Origin: Oscillospiraceae bacterium
GTDB lineage: Bacteria; Bacillota; Clostridia; Oscillospirales; Ruminococcaceae
Length of the DNA: 64,000 bases
Assembly (NCBI GenBank): GCA_017414435.1
Contig: JAFQMN010000001.1
Coordinates: 124,001 to 188,000, forward strand
Direction of reading: 5' to 3'
Both the position numbers and the translations under genes were made by a program. The notes under the pieces are model-generated. The model searched no databases. It worked only from the letters and a program-made list of their open reading frames with translations, and had not been told where the DNA came from. This document shows positions 16,533 to 25,722 of the stretch, one piece after another (positions within the stretch are counted from its first letter, which is position 1; each line of letters begins with the position of its first letter).

Positions 16533-17009
16533 ATGGCACAGCAAGTGGTAAAGCAACTTTTTTTAGAAGCCATTGCAGATCTGCTCCATTCTGAATCTGC
16601 AAAAAAAATGAAGCAATACCGGCAGCATGGTAAAATCTCTACCTTCGACCATAGCCTTAACGTAGCCTATTGCAGCTACGCTTTGTGTGTGCGTTTCTTT
16701 AAAAAAGCCAATGCCACAAGTGTGGCTCGCGGTGCCTTTTTGCATGATTTTTATCTTTACGACTGGCATAAAACCAGCGGAGTAAAATTCCACGGAATTT
16801 TTCACCCGGCAATCGCCTTAAAAAATGCTCAACAGAACTTTGAACTAAATGATATAGAGAAAAATATAATTTCATCACACATGTGGCCGTTAACCATAAG
16901 AGCGTTGCCCAAATGCAAAGAGAGTTTTATTGTTTGCATAATAGATAAATGGTGCGCTATTAATGAAACTTTCGGCAGAATAAAAATTAATATCAACTCA
17001 CCTAATTAA
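16533..17009 (+). CDS. HD-domain phosphohydrolase family protein
   Basis: A 158-residue protein with an HD domain: FDHSLNVAYCS (first His near 40), GAFLHDFYLYDW (His-Asp near 70), FHGIFHP and a late IIDKWCA giving the final Asp. HD proteins are metal-dependent phosphohydrolases, often acting on nucleotides, but the substrate cannot be read here. ATG follows AAGGAGTTTATT, 13 bases after the CmpB-like gene. Confidence 0.75.
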   Translation: MAQQVVKQLFLEAIADLLHSESAKKMKQYRQHGKISTFDHSLNVAYCSYALCVRFFKKANATSVARGAFLHDFYLYDWHKTSGVKFHGIFHPAIALKNAQQNFELNDIEKNIISSHMWPLTIRALPKCKESFIVCIIDKWCAINETFGRIKININSPN

Positions 17010-17104
17010 CTGATAAATTTTATTAATAAAACTGAAAATTAAACTCAGAATTTTATAAATTTAAGTCTCAATATCCCTCACTAAATGGAGAATATTTTAA
17101 TAGA

Positions 17105-17215
17105 CCAAATTTTCAAAAAAGTACAAAAAAAGTGAGGTTTGCGGCTTTATTAAAGTATTTTTTTAATTTTGTTCCACGTGGAACAAATGTTAATAACTTT
17201 TTTGTGCGTAAAAAT
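17105..17215. repeat. Dispersed repeat with parS-type palindrome
   Basis: GTACAAAAAAAGTGAGGTTTGCGGC module, the perfect palindrome TGTTCCACGTGGAACA at 17170-17185, then GTTAATAACTTTTTTGTGCG. It occupies most of the 395-base gap before the S2P-like gene; the remainder contains a TATACT near 17299 but no convincing full promoter. Confidence 0.78.
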
Positions 17216-17404
17216 TCTCTACTTTGCTAAGCGGTGATTTTTATTAAATTTTAAAGAAATGCAGAAAAATAAAATCTCGTTATTCTTTAATTTTAGCTAT
17301 ACTACTTCCACTGCCAAATGAGGAGATAGTTATTAAGAATATTGTGTTTAAATTTACGAATGCAATTTAAGCAAAAAAGATCAGATTAAAAAGGAGATAT
17401 CTTT

Positions 17405-18097
17405 ATGTTTTTCAATTTTAGTTCTCATTCAATTTTATTGTATGTTTTACCATCTGTTATTATGGCGCTTTTAATTTTGCCGGTAATTCAATATTTTTCT
17501 TGTTTGGTCGCTTACCGCTTGGGCGATGATTCACCCGAGATGAAAGAGAGATTAACTTTAAACCCCAAAGCACATATAGATCCAATTGGAACTCTTTGCC
17601 TTATATTTTTTAGAATCGGTTGGGCAAAACCGTTGCCAATAAACCCCGCAAATTTTTATAGAGTTAAAGATAGACAAACCGGTATGCTGCTGGTTGCTCT
17701 TGCAGGCCCGTGCGGCAGCTTGGTTGCTTCGTTTACCTGCGTTTTTTTAGCTAACCTTTTAAGTTTGTTCTCTTTTACAGCAACAAGCAATTTTGCGCAA
17801 TTTTCTATAACCCTCTTGCATCTAACAGCATATATAAGCGCTAACATTGCCTTATTTTTGTGCCTGCCTCTTCCCGGGCTGCCAGGGCAAGAGATTGGCG
17901 AATATTTCTTCCCTAATTTAATGGAGAAAATATATTCATATAAACATTACATATACCTCTTTCTATTCTTTTTGCTAGTCTTCCCTTCACCATTGCTGCA
18001 ACCTTTAACTTTGCTTTCTAATTTCATAGTGAAACTTTTTAATACATTTTCTATATTTGTTCTATCTTTGTTTGGCCGAGTTTTTAGCATGTTTTAA
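17405..18097 (+). CDS. Site-2 protease (M50) homologue lacking zinc-binding motifs
   Basis: A 230-residue membrane protein clearly homologous to bacterial site-2 proteases of the short M50B type: YRLGDDSPEMKERLTLNPKA, HIDPIG, GWAKPLPINP and LVALAGPCGS are conserved. However, the HExxH metal site is replaced (QYFSC, residues 29-33) and the later LDG aspartate is replaced (LPG, around 159-161). It therefore probably has no protease activity and may be a pseudo-enzyme. RBS AAAGGAGATATCTTT. The reading frame is intact and hydrophobic segments are kept, so it is not simply decaying. Confidence 0.8.
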   Translation: MFFNFSSHSILLYVLPSVIMALLILPVIQYFSCLVAYRLGDDSPEMKERLTLNPKAHIDPIGTLCLIFFRIGWAKPLPINPANFYRVKDRQTGMLLVALAGPCGSLVASFTCVFLANLLSLFSFTATSNFAQFSITLLHLTAYISANIALFLCLPLPGLPGQEIGEYFFPNLMEKIYSYKHYIYLFLFFLLVFPSPLLQPLTLLSNFIVKLFNTFSIFVLSLFGRVFSMF

Positions 18098-18127
18098 TAT
18101 GTTAAATTTCATATTAGGAGTGGTTTT

Positions 18128-20713
18128 TTGAACTTTTTAATTGTTGACGGGAATAGTATAATTAATCGTTCTTTTTATGCCATAAAATCTCTAACAAATA
18201 GCCGCGGTCAAGATGTTAATGGGGTTTATGGCTTTATTAATATCTTTATAAAGCACCTGTGCGCAATTAAACCAGAATATGTAGCAGTGGCTTTTGATGT
18301 GAGCAGAAAGACTTTTAGAACCGAGCTGTTTAAAGAATATAAAGGCACAAGAAAAGCCACACCAGAAAACCTTATAACCCAAATTAAAATCCTGCAGGAA
18401 CTTTTAGAACTTGCCGGCTACCCGGTGCTAAAATTCACTAACTTTGAAGCAGATGATATTATTGGCACGCTAACTTCAAAATTTGCTTCCCCTGAGCTTA
18501 AATTTTCTATCCTCACCGGAGATCGCGACTCATTTCAGTTAATAAATCCAAATGTGTGCGTTTATCTGCCTACCAATAAGTCTAATAAAGCAGTAACAAC
18601 CATTATTGCAGAGGCAGATGTGGTTGAACAAACCGGTGTGCTACCTTCCCAGATTGTGGACTTAAAAGCTCTGATGGGCGACACTTCAGATAACATTCCA
18701 GGTTGCGCCGGAATTGGGCCTAAAAAAGCTGCAGATTTAATCTCTGAATTTAAAACAATCGAGAATCTTTATAATAATCTAGAGCAGGTTAAAACCAAAT
18801 CCACACAAAATCAACTAATTGCAGAGAAAGATAACGTATTTTTAAGCAAAAGTCTGGCAAAAATTTGCACAGACGTACCAATTGACTTGAATTTAGACGC
18901 TTATATTCCCGCACAAACAGATAAAACCGCACTTATATCTTACTTAAACGAACTTGATATGAAAAGTATAATTCAAAAGATAGATGATTTTGTGCCGCAT
19001 TTGGCTGGGCAAGAATATAAAAGTAGCTCGGCTGAAGATTTAGAAAACTTTGAATTTATAACCGATATAATTTCAATTAAACCGGATCTTTTAAACAGCG
19101 GTGAGTTATTTATTGCATTAAATAAAGAAGATAACCTGCTTGGCATCAATAACAATTTAAATATCTATAATCTGCCGCTAGATGCTAATATTTCTGCACT
19201 AGCTGCTATGTTCTCTGAATTTAGTGGCAATATCTTTTTAGATGACGTTAAAGAATTTTACACAATTTTAAGTGAACACAAACTTTCGGCGGATATTTCG
19301 GTTTTCTTCTGCTCAACTTTAGCAGGCTATATTCTATATTCCACAGTAAAAAGACATTCGTTAGATAGTTTGGTAAAATCTTATCTTGCCCCGCAGGAAT
19401 ATATTAAATTCGACTCCGACGCTTTTGTTTTTGGCCTTTTAAATATGCCGGCTCTTTGCAAAAAAATGCTTGAGCTGCTCAAAGAGAACGAGCAATTGTT
19501 TTTATTGCAGAGTGTAGAAATTCCACTTGCATACGTTCTTGTGCAGATGGAAATGAGTGGGGTACAGATTGACGTTGCTAAACTTATTGAATTTGGTAAG
19601 ACTTTGCAAACTGAGATAGAAACTATTGACTCGGCTATTTTTGAATATAACGATAACATGCCGTTCAATGTCAACTCTGCAGCACAACTAGGCTCCGTGC
19701 TTTTTGAAAGGTTAAAGCTGCCGAATCTTGGTAAGACCAAAACCGGTTTTAAAACCGATGCTGACAGCCTTGCTAAAATTTCTAAGCTGCACCCAATAAT
19801 CAAGCTAGTGCTTACCCACCGCCAGCTGTTAAAGCTAAAAAGCACATATGTGGATGGCTTGCTTAAAACAGTTTCTCCTTCGGGGCGTGTTCATTCAATA
19901 TTCAGGCAAACTGAGACTAAAACTGGCCGAATAAGTTCTGCCGAGCCAAATTTGCAAAACATTCCTATCCGCACAGAACTTGGCAGCAGAATGCGAAACT
20001 TCTTTATTGCACCTCCCGGTAAACTTTTAGTTGACGCAGATTACTCCCAAATTGAATTAAGGGTGCTAGCGGAGATTTGTAAAGATCAAACTCTTATGGA
20101 AATTTTTAAAGCGGAGCAAGACATTCATAAAATTACTGCCGCAGAGATATTTAACGTGCCTATTTCAGATGTAACTGATCAGATGCGGCGCCGGGCCAAA
20201 GCTGTTAATTTTGGTATTATCTACGGTATTGGTCCGTTTGCCTTGGCAGAAGATATTGGCGTTAGCTTTAAAGAGGCTTCTGGCTATATTAAAAACTATT
20301 TTGCACGGTTCCCCGGTGTTGAAAAATACACAATAGATACAGTTAATTTTGCCAAAGAGCATGGTTTTGTTTGCACCCTTTTTAATCGAAGAATTCATAT
20401 TCCAGAACTTGCTACAAAAAATGCAGCAACCATTGCCTTTGGCAAGCGTGTGGCGTATAATGCACCTGTTCAAGGCACGGCGGCGGATATAATAAAGATT
20501 GCAATGGTGAACTTAAATGCAAAGTTAAGCAAAGAAAATCTGGAAGCTAAAATTATACTCCAGGTGCACGATGAAATAATTGTAGAGGCGCCAGAAAAAG
20601 AAGTGGAGCAGCTCAGCAATATATTGCGCACAGAGATGGAAAACGCCGTGCAATTCGATATCCCACTAGAAGTTAATATCCACGCCGGCAAAACCTGGGC
20701 AGAAAGCCATTAA
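18128..20713 (+). CDS. polA: DNA polymerase I
   Basis: An 861-residue PolA for replication and repair. The 5'-nuclease domain occupies residues 1 to about 290 (FLIVDGNSIINRSFYA; FEADDIIGTL; GDTSDNIPG), a degenerate 3'-5' exonuclease-like domain about 300-450 without clear catalytic acidic motifs, and the polymerase domain to the end: motif A DADYSQIELRVLA, motif B RRRAKAVNFGIIYG, motif C QVHDEII. The start is TTG, 7 bases after AGGAGTGG. The size fits Gram-positive enzymes with an inactive proofreading domain. Confidence 0.96.
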   Translation: MNFLIVDGNSIINRSFYAIKSLTNSRGQDVNGVYGFINIFIKHLCAIKPEYVAVAFDVSRKTFRTELFKEYKGTRKATPENLITQIKILQELLELAGYPVLKFTNFEADDIIGTLTSKFASPELKFSILTGDRDSFQLINPNVCVYLPTNKSNKAVTTIIAEADVVEQTGVLPSQIVDLKALMGDTSDNIPGCAGIGPKKAADLISEFKTIENLYNNLEQVKTKSTQNQLIAEKDNVFLSKSLAKICTDVPIDLNLDAYIPAQTDKTALISYLNELDMKSIIQKIDDFVPHLAGQEYKSSSAEDLENFEFITDIISIKPDLLNSGELFIALNKEDNLLGINNNLNIYNLPLDANISALAAMFSEFSGNIFLDDVKEFYTILSEHKLSADISVFFCSTLAGYILYSTVKRHSLDSLVKSYLAPQEYIKFDSDAFVFGLLNMPALCKKMLELLKENEQLFLLQSVEIPLAYVLVQMEMSGVQIDVAKLIEFGKTLQTEIETIDSAIFEYNDNMPFNVNSAAQLGSVLFERLKLPNLGKTKTGFKTDADSLAKISKLHPIIKLVLTHRQLLKLKSTYVDGLLKTVSPSGRVHSIFRQTETKTGRISSAEPNLQNIPIRTELGSRMRNFFIAPPGKLLVDADYSQIELRVLAEICKDQTLMEIFKAEQDIHKITAAEIFNVPISDVTDQMRRRAKAVNFGIIYGIGPFALAEDIGVSFKEASGYIKNYFARFPGVEKYTIDTVNFAKEHGFVCTLFNRRIHIPELATKNAATIAFGKRVAYNAPVQGTAADIIKIAMVNLNAKLSKENLEAKIILQVHDEIIVEAPEKEVEQLSNILRTEMENAVQFDIPLEVNIHAGKTWAESH

Positions 20714-21272
20714 TTAAAAAGGCGCAGTTTTTATTTTTATATGTTGGTCCGGTAAATTTATGATTTTAAACTTAAGTATACCTCTTCTATTCTAAAATTT
20801 TTTCAGCAACACTTTTTAAGATTTCTTTTGTTCTAAATATGAAAAAAATAAGCAACACGTTAAAGTGCTACTTATTTTGAGTTTACTAGTAATATCGTTT
20901 GCTCTGATTTGCTAATTTTTTTAAAATATAGATGTATGAATTTGTAAATAGTAAATGGGGAAAAGTTTAGTTAAGAAAGTTACATCAACTAATACATTAT
21001 ACAAATTTGACAGTTTATCGCTTGATGTTTCAAAAATAGTATATTTAATATTGTTTATAAATATATTAATAAACCTCTCTGAAATTATTGTTATAATCAG
21101 AAATATAATTTTTGGTTTAAAATTTATCACTTTAGATATTGCAGATACCGTAACAACCAGGTTTAATCTATAAATTATTACAGAAAATATCAATAAATAC
21201 ATAAAACCAGACCTGGATTTATAGATTTTTTGTAATAAAAACAAGCTTACAGATATTTTTTAACATAGCACT
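20714..21272. other. 559-base gap after polA; possible decayed membrane ORF
   Basis: An imperfect hairpin at about 20846-20879 (AAAATAAG...CTTATTTT) could end the polA transcript. A 107-residue hydrophobic reading frame runs on the minus strand (20921-21244) just downstream of the subtilase gene, but it starts with TTG without a ribosome binding site, and the opposite strand is also open. I regard it as AT-rich low-complexity sequence or a remnant, not a confident gene. Confidence 0.35.
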
Positions 21273-22949
21273 TTATCTAGAAGTTAGGGTTTTAATAACA
21301 TGGTTATATAAATTATTATTTTCTAAGTCATCCAACGTAAAAATATGCTCACTGACATTTTCTCTTAAAAAGTTTAAACTTTTTTCATAAGAAGCATTAT
21401 CTAGCTCATAAACGTTTATGCCATTCTTTTTCTCCATAGAATAAAGATGAAAAGAATTTTTTGAAAATAACAGTAATATCTCTTCAATTCCCATATTTTT
21501 AAGCTTTAATATGTAGAATTTTAAAGTTTTAACGTCTATAAAGTTATTTATACATAAAATAAAAATGTCCACATTACATGCATCTAAGTATGATGTTATA
21601 AGTTTTCCAAAGGTGTTTTTGTTTTGATTATTAATAAAAAAACAGCCTCCGCCAACATTTATAGTCCAGACATTGAAATTCTCTTTTTCTTCTGCTGCAC
21701 ACATATAATTATTTATTGAACATACAATATCTGGGAATGTAACTTTGGTAGGGTATTTAAAAATATCATAACCATATAAACTACCTTCTGGATTATAACT
21801 TATTGCTTTTGCTTCTAAATGATTTTGAGCAAAGTTTCGCATTAAATTTGTTTGTACGTCAAATTTATTAAGATTAGTTCCAATACCAGAAATTAAAATT
21901 ACAGGTTTGCTAAGTGTTGCCAGATTTTCTGTATAAAAATCTTCATGTTTATAAATCAAAGTTTCATCAGTAATATTACCTTCAAACTCTCCTAAGTAGA
22001 TCATTTTGCGATTTTTAAAATGAGCAGAAATTTCATCAGAAATTTTTACTTTGCATTCCTTGGTATTTATTATGAGAATCACATCAAAATCATGTTCAAG
22101 TTGTGCTGGCTGTTCAAAACTGTAAAAATCTTTTAAATCATGGTCATAAAAAGCTACAATATTATTTAACTTAATGTATTTATCAATTTCTTGAGATTTT
22201 TGGCTTGGAAGCATTATTACAGCTACTTTTTTATTTTCTAACTCATTATAAATCTTACATTTTTTATAATCTAATTTTTCTACAAGATTCTTAGAACTGT
22301 CTAATTTAAGACCGTAATCTTTTTTCAAAATCGAAAATTTATCATAAAAAGGAATACCATCTAATTTTTTACCTAAAATACCCGAAAAATTAGCCGCCGC
22401 CATACTCGTACAATTAAGTGCTGTAGCACTATTTCCAAACTGAACAATATTATTACTCATATAAACGGATAAAGTAGAATCATCGATTTTTTTAACTTTC
22501 TCTATATTATGTTCGCTATGTACTTGTATAGAAACAACATTTTTTAAGTCTGCAGGATAAGAAACTTCCCCAGAGTGAGATGCAGCAGAGATAATGGCAA
22601 TGTTATGTTCTACTGCCTCCTGACAAGCTTGATAAAGTTTTTCGGAATGCTCATTTATACCTAAACTAATGTTAATTATATCAGCACGTTCGTTTATTGC
22701 TTTTTTTATTCCTAAAATTATGCCATTGAGTTGAAGTTCGTTGTAACTGTTAGCAATATTTATATCCAAGATATCAAAAGCAACTTTTTGTTTTAAAATT
22801 TCTTTCAAGCAAAGAGTTCCATGTTGTTCAATAGGCTCTTTGTAGCCACTGACTATTTCATTATTGTAAAGATAAAAATGTTCTATATTAACTTTTTTAT
22901 CAAATATTTTCGAAATGCCCGTATCGATGACAGCTATTTTAATATTCAT
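21273..22949 (-). CDS. Subtilase (S8) fused to a C-terminal peptide-maturation-type domain
   Basis: A 558-residue protein. Residues 1-190 are a compact subtilisin-like domain with D9 (VIDTG), H43 (QHGTLC) and S182 (NCTSMAAANFSG); the usual oxyanion Asn is replaced (SAASHSG, H125). There is no signal peptide or propeptide, so it should act in the cytosol. Residues about 240-558 form a second region with LISGIGTNLNKFDVQTNLM, GYDIFKYP and NVGGGCFF, resembling accessory proteins of clostridial Cys-rich peptide systems; that assignment is tentative. It lies 27 bases after the radical SAM gene and may cleave the leader of the 46-residue precursor. Confidence 0.75.
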   Translation of the reverse strand: MNIKIAVIDTGISKIFDKKVNIEHFYLYNNEIVSGYKEPIEQHGTLCLKEILKQKVAFDILDINIANSYNELQLNGIILGIKKAINERADIINISLGINEHSEKLYQACQEAVEHNIAIISAASHSGEVSYPADLKNVVSIQVHSEHNIEKVKKIDDSTLSVYMSNNIVQFGNSATALNCTSMAAANFSGILGKKLDGIPFYDKFSILKKDYGLKLDSSKNLVEKLDYKKCKIYNELENKKVAVIMLPSQKSQEIDKYIKLNNIVAFYDHDLKDFYSFEQPAQLEHDFDVILIINTKECKVKISDEISAHFKNRKMIYLGEFEGNITDETLIYKHEDFYTENLATLSKPVILISGIGTNLNKFDVQTNLMRNFAQNHLEAKAISYNPEGSLYGYDIFKYPTKVTFPDIVCSINNYMCAAEEKENFNVWTINVGGGCFFINNQNKNTFGKLITSYLDACNVDIFILCINNFIDVKTLKFYILKLKNMGIEEILLLFSKNSFHLYSMEKKNGINVYELDNASYEKSLNFLRENVSEHIFTLDDLENNNLYNHVIKTLTSR

Positions 22950-22976
22950 AAAATTTTACACCTCTTTGAACGGTTA

Positions 22977-24326
22977 TTATTCTACTGACATATTTTCTAA
23001 ATATATAATAATTTCTTTATTGTTCTTTATTTCTTCTATGTAGCGTTTTAACCCTGCATATACTTCTTGAGAACATTGTTTGCAATGCTCAGCAGATAAG
23101 TCAAATATATCTTTAAAGCAAAAGTCGGCAAATCTTGCAGCCCAACAGTTTTTACATTTTTGAGCTTTTTCAAGAGTAATATCAAAAAGTTTGTTTAATC
23201 TATCAAGATCTATTCCATTATAAATATCACCTATGGTAAAAATCTCATTTCTGTCATCTACCCTTTCGCAAATTATAATTTTACCTTCTGGACTTATAAA
23301 ATTTCTTCTAACACTGGGAATACAAAAGTCCCCTGGATAAATTTCAGTAGTTTCTCCCTCATTATTAAAGCCGTTATGATATATCTTCATGCTGTTTAAA
23401 ATATATTCTTTAATGAATTCAAACTCAGTATCATCAATTTGATCTTTTGTATGAAACGGTAATTTTTCATTCAAAGTCTTTTTAAAAGGCCCCATTAACT
23501 TTGCGCTGGTAAAGTTAATATTAGATTTGCATATCATATCTAAAAAAGCATATTGACTTTTGCAACGGTTGACAGATGTTGCAACAGCACTTATGCCAAC
23601 GCTACTTTTAAAAAACTTTGGGTCTTTTTTATAAATCTTTATTAAATTCTTAAAAACCTTGTCAAAAGAAGGCTTGTTAAATAAGTCTTTTCGATGTTCA
23701 TCATGCGATTTTTTTGTGCCGTCTAAGCTAACAAGCATATGAAATTTATTTTTAATTACAAAGTCAATGATATCGTCACTTTCAAAAAGTAGCCCATTCG
23801 TTGTTAAATTATAAGATGGAATTTTAAATGGATATTTTTCTTTGCAATATTCTACACAACTTTTAATTAAGTTAAATTGGAGAAAAGGTTCTCCACCATA
23901 AAAGCTTACATATACAACATTTGAATCACTTGAATTTTCCATCAAAAAATCTATAGCCTTAAATGCCACTTCTTTTGTCATATTTTTTAATTTATAGTTA
24001 CTATCAAGATATTTTTCCATGTAACAGCAATATTCACATCGCAAGTTACAATTTTCTGTAACACATAAAGTAATTGAATTAATTGAACGCTTTAATATTT
24101 TTTTAAATTCATTATCACTATATAGTTTATAACTTCGTATATTAAATTTAATTGGATCTCGAAAATCTCTAAGCTCATTTTCATTTATAAACTCGAAGTA
24201 TTTTTCAGAAAACACCTCTCTTTTTATTTCGCCAGATAAATCTTCAGGTAAATGTATAATTTTATTGTTTACAGCATCATATATATAGTCGCCAATATTA
24301 GTTTCTATTATTTTACTTAAAAACAA
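22977..24326 (-). CDS. Radical SAM/SPASM Cys-rich peptide maturase (CcpM-like)
   Basis: A 449-residue radical SAM protein with an N-terminal extension (about 85 residues) that may bind the precursor, then C93, C97 and C100 (CNLRCEYC), FYGGEPF, and a C-terminal SPASM region with FCIPS, IIICERV, CKNCWAARFADFC and CKQC. The layout fits peptide maturases such as the clostridial CcpM group. It is followed by the S8 protein and preceded 302 bases upstream by the Cys-rich peptide gene. RBS AAAGGAGATGATAAC. The product of the reaction, likely a Cys thioether, is an inference. Confidence 0.82.
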   Translation of the reverse strand: MFLSKIIETNIGDYIYDAVNNKIIHLPEDLSGEIKREVFSEKYFEFINENELRDFRDPIKFNIRSYKLYSDNEFKKILKRSINSITLCVTENCNLRCEYCCYMEKYLDSNYKLKNMTKEVAFKAIDFLMENSSDSNVVYVSFYGGEPFLQFNLIKSCVEYCKEKYPFKIPSYNLTTNGLLFESDDIIDFVIKNKFHMLVSLDGTKKSHDEHRKDLFNKPSFDKVFKNLIKIYKKDPKFFKSSVGISAVATSVNRCKSQYAFLDMICKSNINFTSAKLMGPFKKTLNEKLPFHTKDQIDDTEFEFIKEYILNSMKIYHNGFNNEGETTEIYPGDFCIPSVRRNFISPEGKIIICERVDDRNEIFTIGDIYNGIDLDRLNKLFDITLEKAQKCKNCWAARFADFCFKDIFDLSAEHCKQCSQEVYAGLKRYIEEIKNNKEIIIYLENMSVE

Positions 24327-24628
24327 TCGTTATCATCTCCTTTTTGAGTAAAGCAATCTCAATTTTTCTTACACTTCTTTGAATTCATTGCTTGACTGTT
24401 ATGTACATAGCTAAAATTTAACGTTTTTAGACCATGATTATTTACTTTATGTTATAGATCATAACTTACAATATATTTAATTTTACTCTTCACATTTTTA
24501 TGTAGCTTATTATAGCGTTCATTAAATATTTAAGAAAATTCTTTATGTCTTAATATCACTACTTACTTTTATAAACATGATCTATATCAGGAATGGCCCT
24601 TCCTTTACCAAGTACAATGGCATCTAAA
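24327..24628. other. 302-base gap between precursor and maturase
   Basis: AT-rich, no gene on either strand with a usable start and ribosome binding site. It is transcribed through if precursor and maturase form one operon. Such a long gap may allow the precursor to be made in excess, but no strong hairpin was found. Confidence 0.4.
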
Positions 24629-24769
24629 CTATTTATTACTGCCAAGACGTCTAATAGAATCGCTAGAGTTACCGTGTTTTGGGCTACATGGGCAACCACA
24701 GCCTAGGGTTTTTACGCAAAAGCTCTTTGCTTTATTATTAAGTTTTTTTAAAATGTTTTCATTTTGCAT
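24629..24769 (-). CDS. Cys-rich RiPP precursor with GCGCPC core
   Basis: A 46-residue peptide; ATG follows AAAGGAGGTGAACAAATC. The N-terminal 17 residues are a Lys/Asn-rich leader (MQNENILKKLNNKAKSF), followed by C18, C24, C26 and C28 (FCVKTLGCGCPCSPKHG) and a Ser/Arg tail without Cys. It precedes a radical SAM/SPASM gene and a subtilase on the same strand, so it is the likely substrate. I do not recognise a named family; the tight CxCxC motif differs from the CXXX repeats at the other loci. Confidence 0.75.
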   Translation of the reverse strand: MQNENILKKLNNKAKSFCVKTLGCGCPCSPKHGNSSDSIRRLGSNK

Positions 24770-25262
24770 GATTTGTTCACCTCCTTTAATAAAACACCAA
24801 ATAAGCTACATAAAAATGTGAATAGTAAAATTCGATTCAATAAAATGTTATTTTGTCCACTTGAAAATTAAAACGGGATAAGCTATGATGTTGTACAATA
24901 AAAGTTAACAACTAAAACTCGTATAAATAAAAATAAAATAACACAGAAAATAAGCCAATACTTTCTTGACAGAAATTTCTATTAATAAATCTTTTATAAA
25001 TGAATACCTGTATCTTAAAGTCAAAAAAATTTATATATAGTTGTTCCCTCACAAAATCTTCAAATTATATCTGCTTAAATTAGTTTGGTACAAATTGTTT
25101 TCATTCTTTACTATACCGTCAGTTACAACTGTTAACTCAATCATAATTGGTTACATCCATGTTGTTAAAATCTTTTTTAAATAACATTACGTTATATTAT
25201 TCTTTTCCCTAAAGCTTACTAAGGAAAAAAGATATCAGTCATTGAGACTGTATTTGAAGATA
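24770..25262. other. Long leader region upstream of the GCGCPC precursor
   Basis: About 490 bases between the promoter module and the precursor, AT-rich, with no credible gene on either strand. If transcription starts at the Spo0A-box promoter the mRNA has an unusually long 5' leader; a second internal promoter cannot be excluded. Confidence 0.4.
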
Positions 25263-25323
25263 ATTTTAAAATAATCAAGTGTTTTTCTCAATACCCCCCC
25301 CATTTTTGTCGAACTTTGTCGAA
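25263..25323 (-). promoter_or_regulatory. Tandem Spo0A-box promoter of the GCGCPC peptide operon
   Basis: Minus-strand order: TTCGACA boxes at 25317-25323 and 25307-25313, eight G, -35 TTGAGA (25286-25291), 17-bp spacer, -10 TAAAAT (25263-25268). The boxes and -35 lie in the duplicated segment, whereas the -10 side differs from copy A, so only part of the promoter is shared by descent with the lanthipeptide operon. Confidence 0.7.
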
Positions 25324-25563
25324 ATGTAAATATATTAAAATCTTTTTTCTTTTTTTTAATTAATATTTTAATGTAAAGATCTCATTGTCAAAAAGTATTC
25401 AGCTATTAAATTAGTGTCGCTTATAGGGCTTGCATTAAAGTATATTTTGGTTTAACATATTTAGTATAAATTACATGACTTTTAATAACTCTTATAATAT
25501 ATTCCAACAAATTTATTTTTATAGGGAAGAAGGATTTATATGAGCAGTATACAAATTCAAGGT
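25286..25563. repeat. 278-bp direct repeat, copy B
   Basis: Nearly identical to 11316-11593, from the -35 element through the Spo0A-type boxes to the first eight codons of the NeuB-like gene. Sequence identity stops abruptly on both sides. Confidence 0.9.
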
Positions 25564-25566
25564 TGA
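25540..25566 (+). pseudogene. Truncated 5' end of the neuB-like gene
   Basis: Reads MSSIQIQG then TGA, with the same GGGAAGAAGG ribosome binding site as the intact gene at 11570. The remaining 334 codons are absent, so this is the scar of a recombination or insertion event and not a functional gene. Confidence 0.85.
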
Positions 25567-25655
25567 GATTAATTTTAAAAAAATTAGTCTTTTACAGCTA
25601 TCAATTTTTCAAACATTCTGCTTTTATCTCTTTTACAGATCTAACCTTTCAACAC

Positions 25656-25695
25656 AAAAGGAGCAACTTTATAAATACACAAAGTTGCTCCTTTT
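25656..25695. terminator. Terminator downstream of jag
   Basis: Perfect 15-bp inverted repeat AAAAGGAGCAACTTT with a 10-base loop and T-rich flank; ends the minus-strand rpmH-rnpA-yidD-yidC-jag transcript. Confidence 0.8.
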
Positions 25696-25722
25696 AATAC
25701 CTATAATTAAATTTATTTAAAA

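Noticed and set aside
20921..21244. 107-residue hydrophobic minus-strand reading after the subtilase
   Set aside because: TTG start without ribosome binding site, low-complexity AT-rich content, and the opposite strand is open as well; described only as part of the gap.
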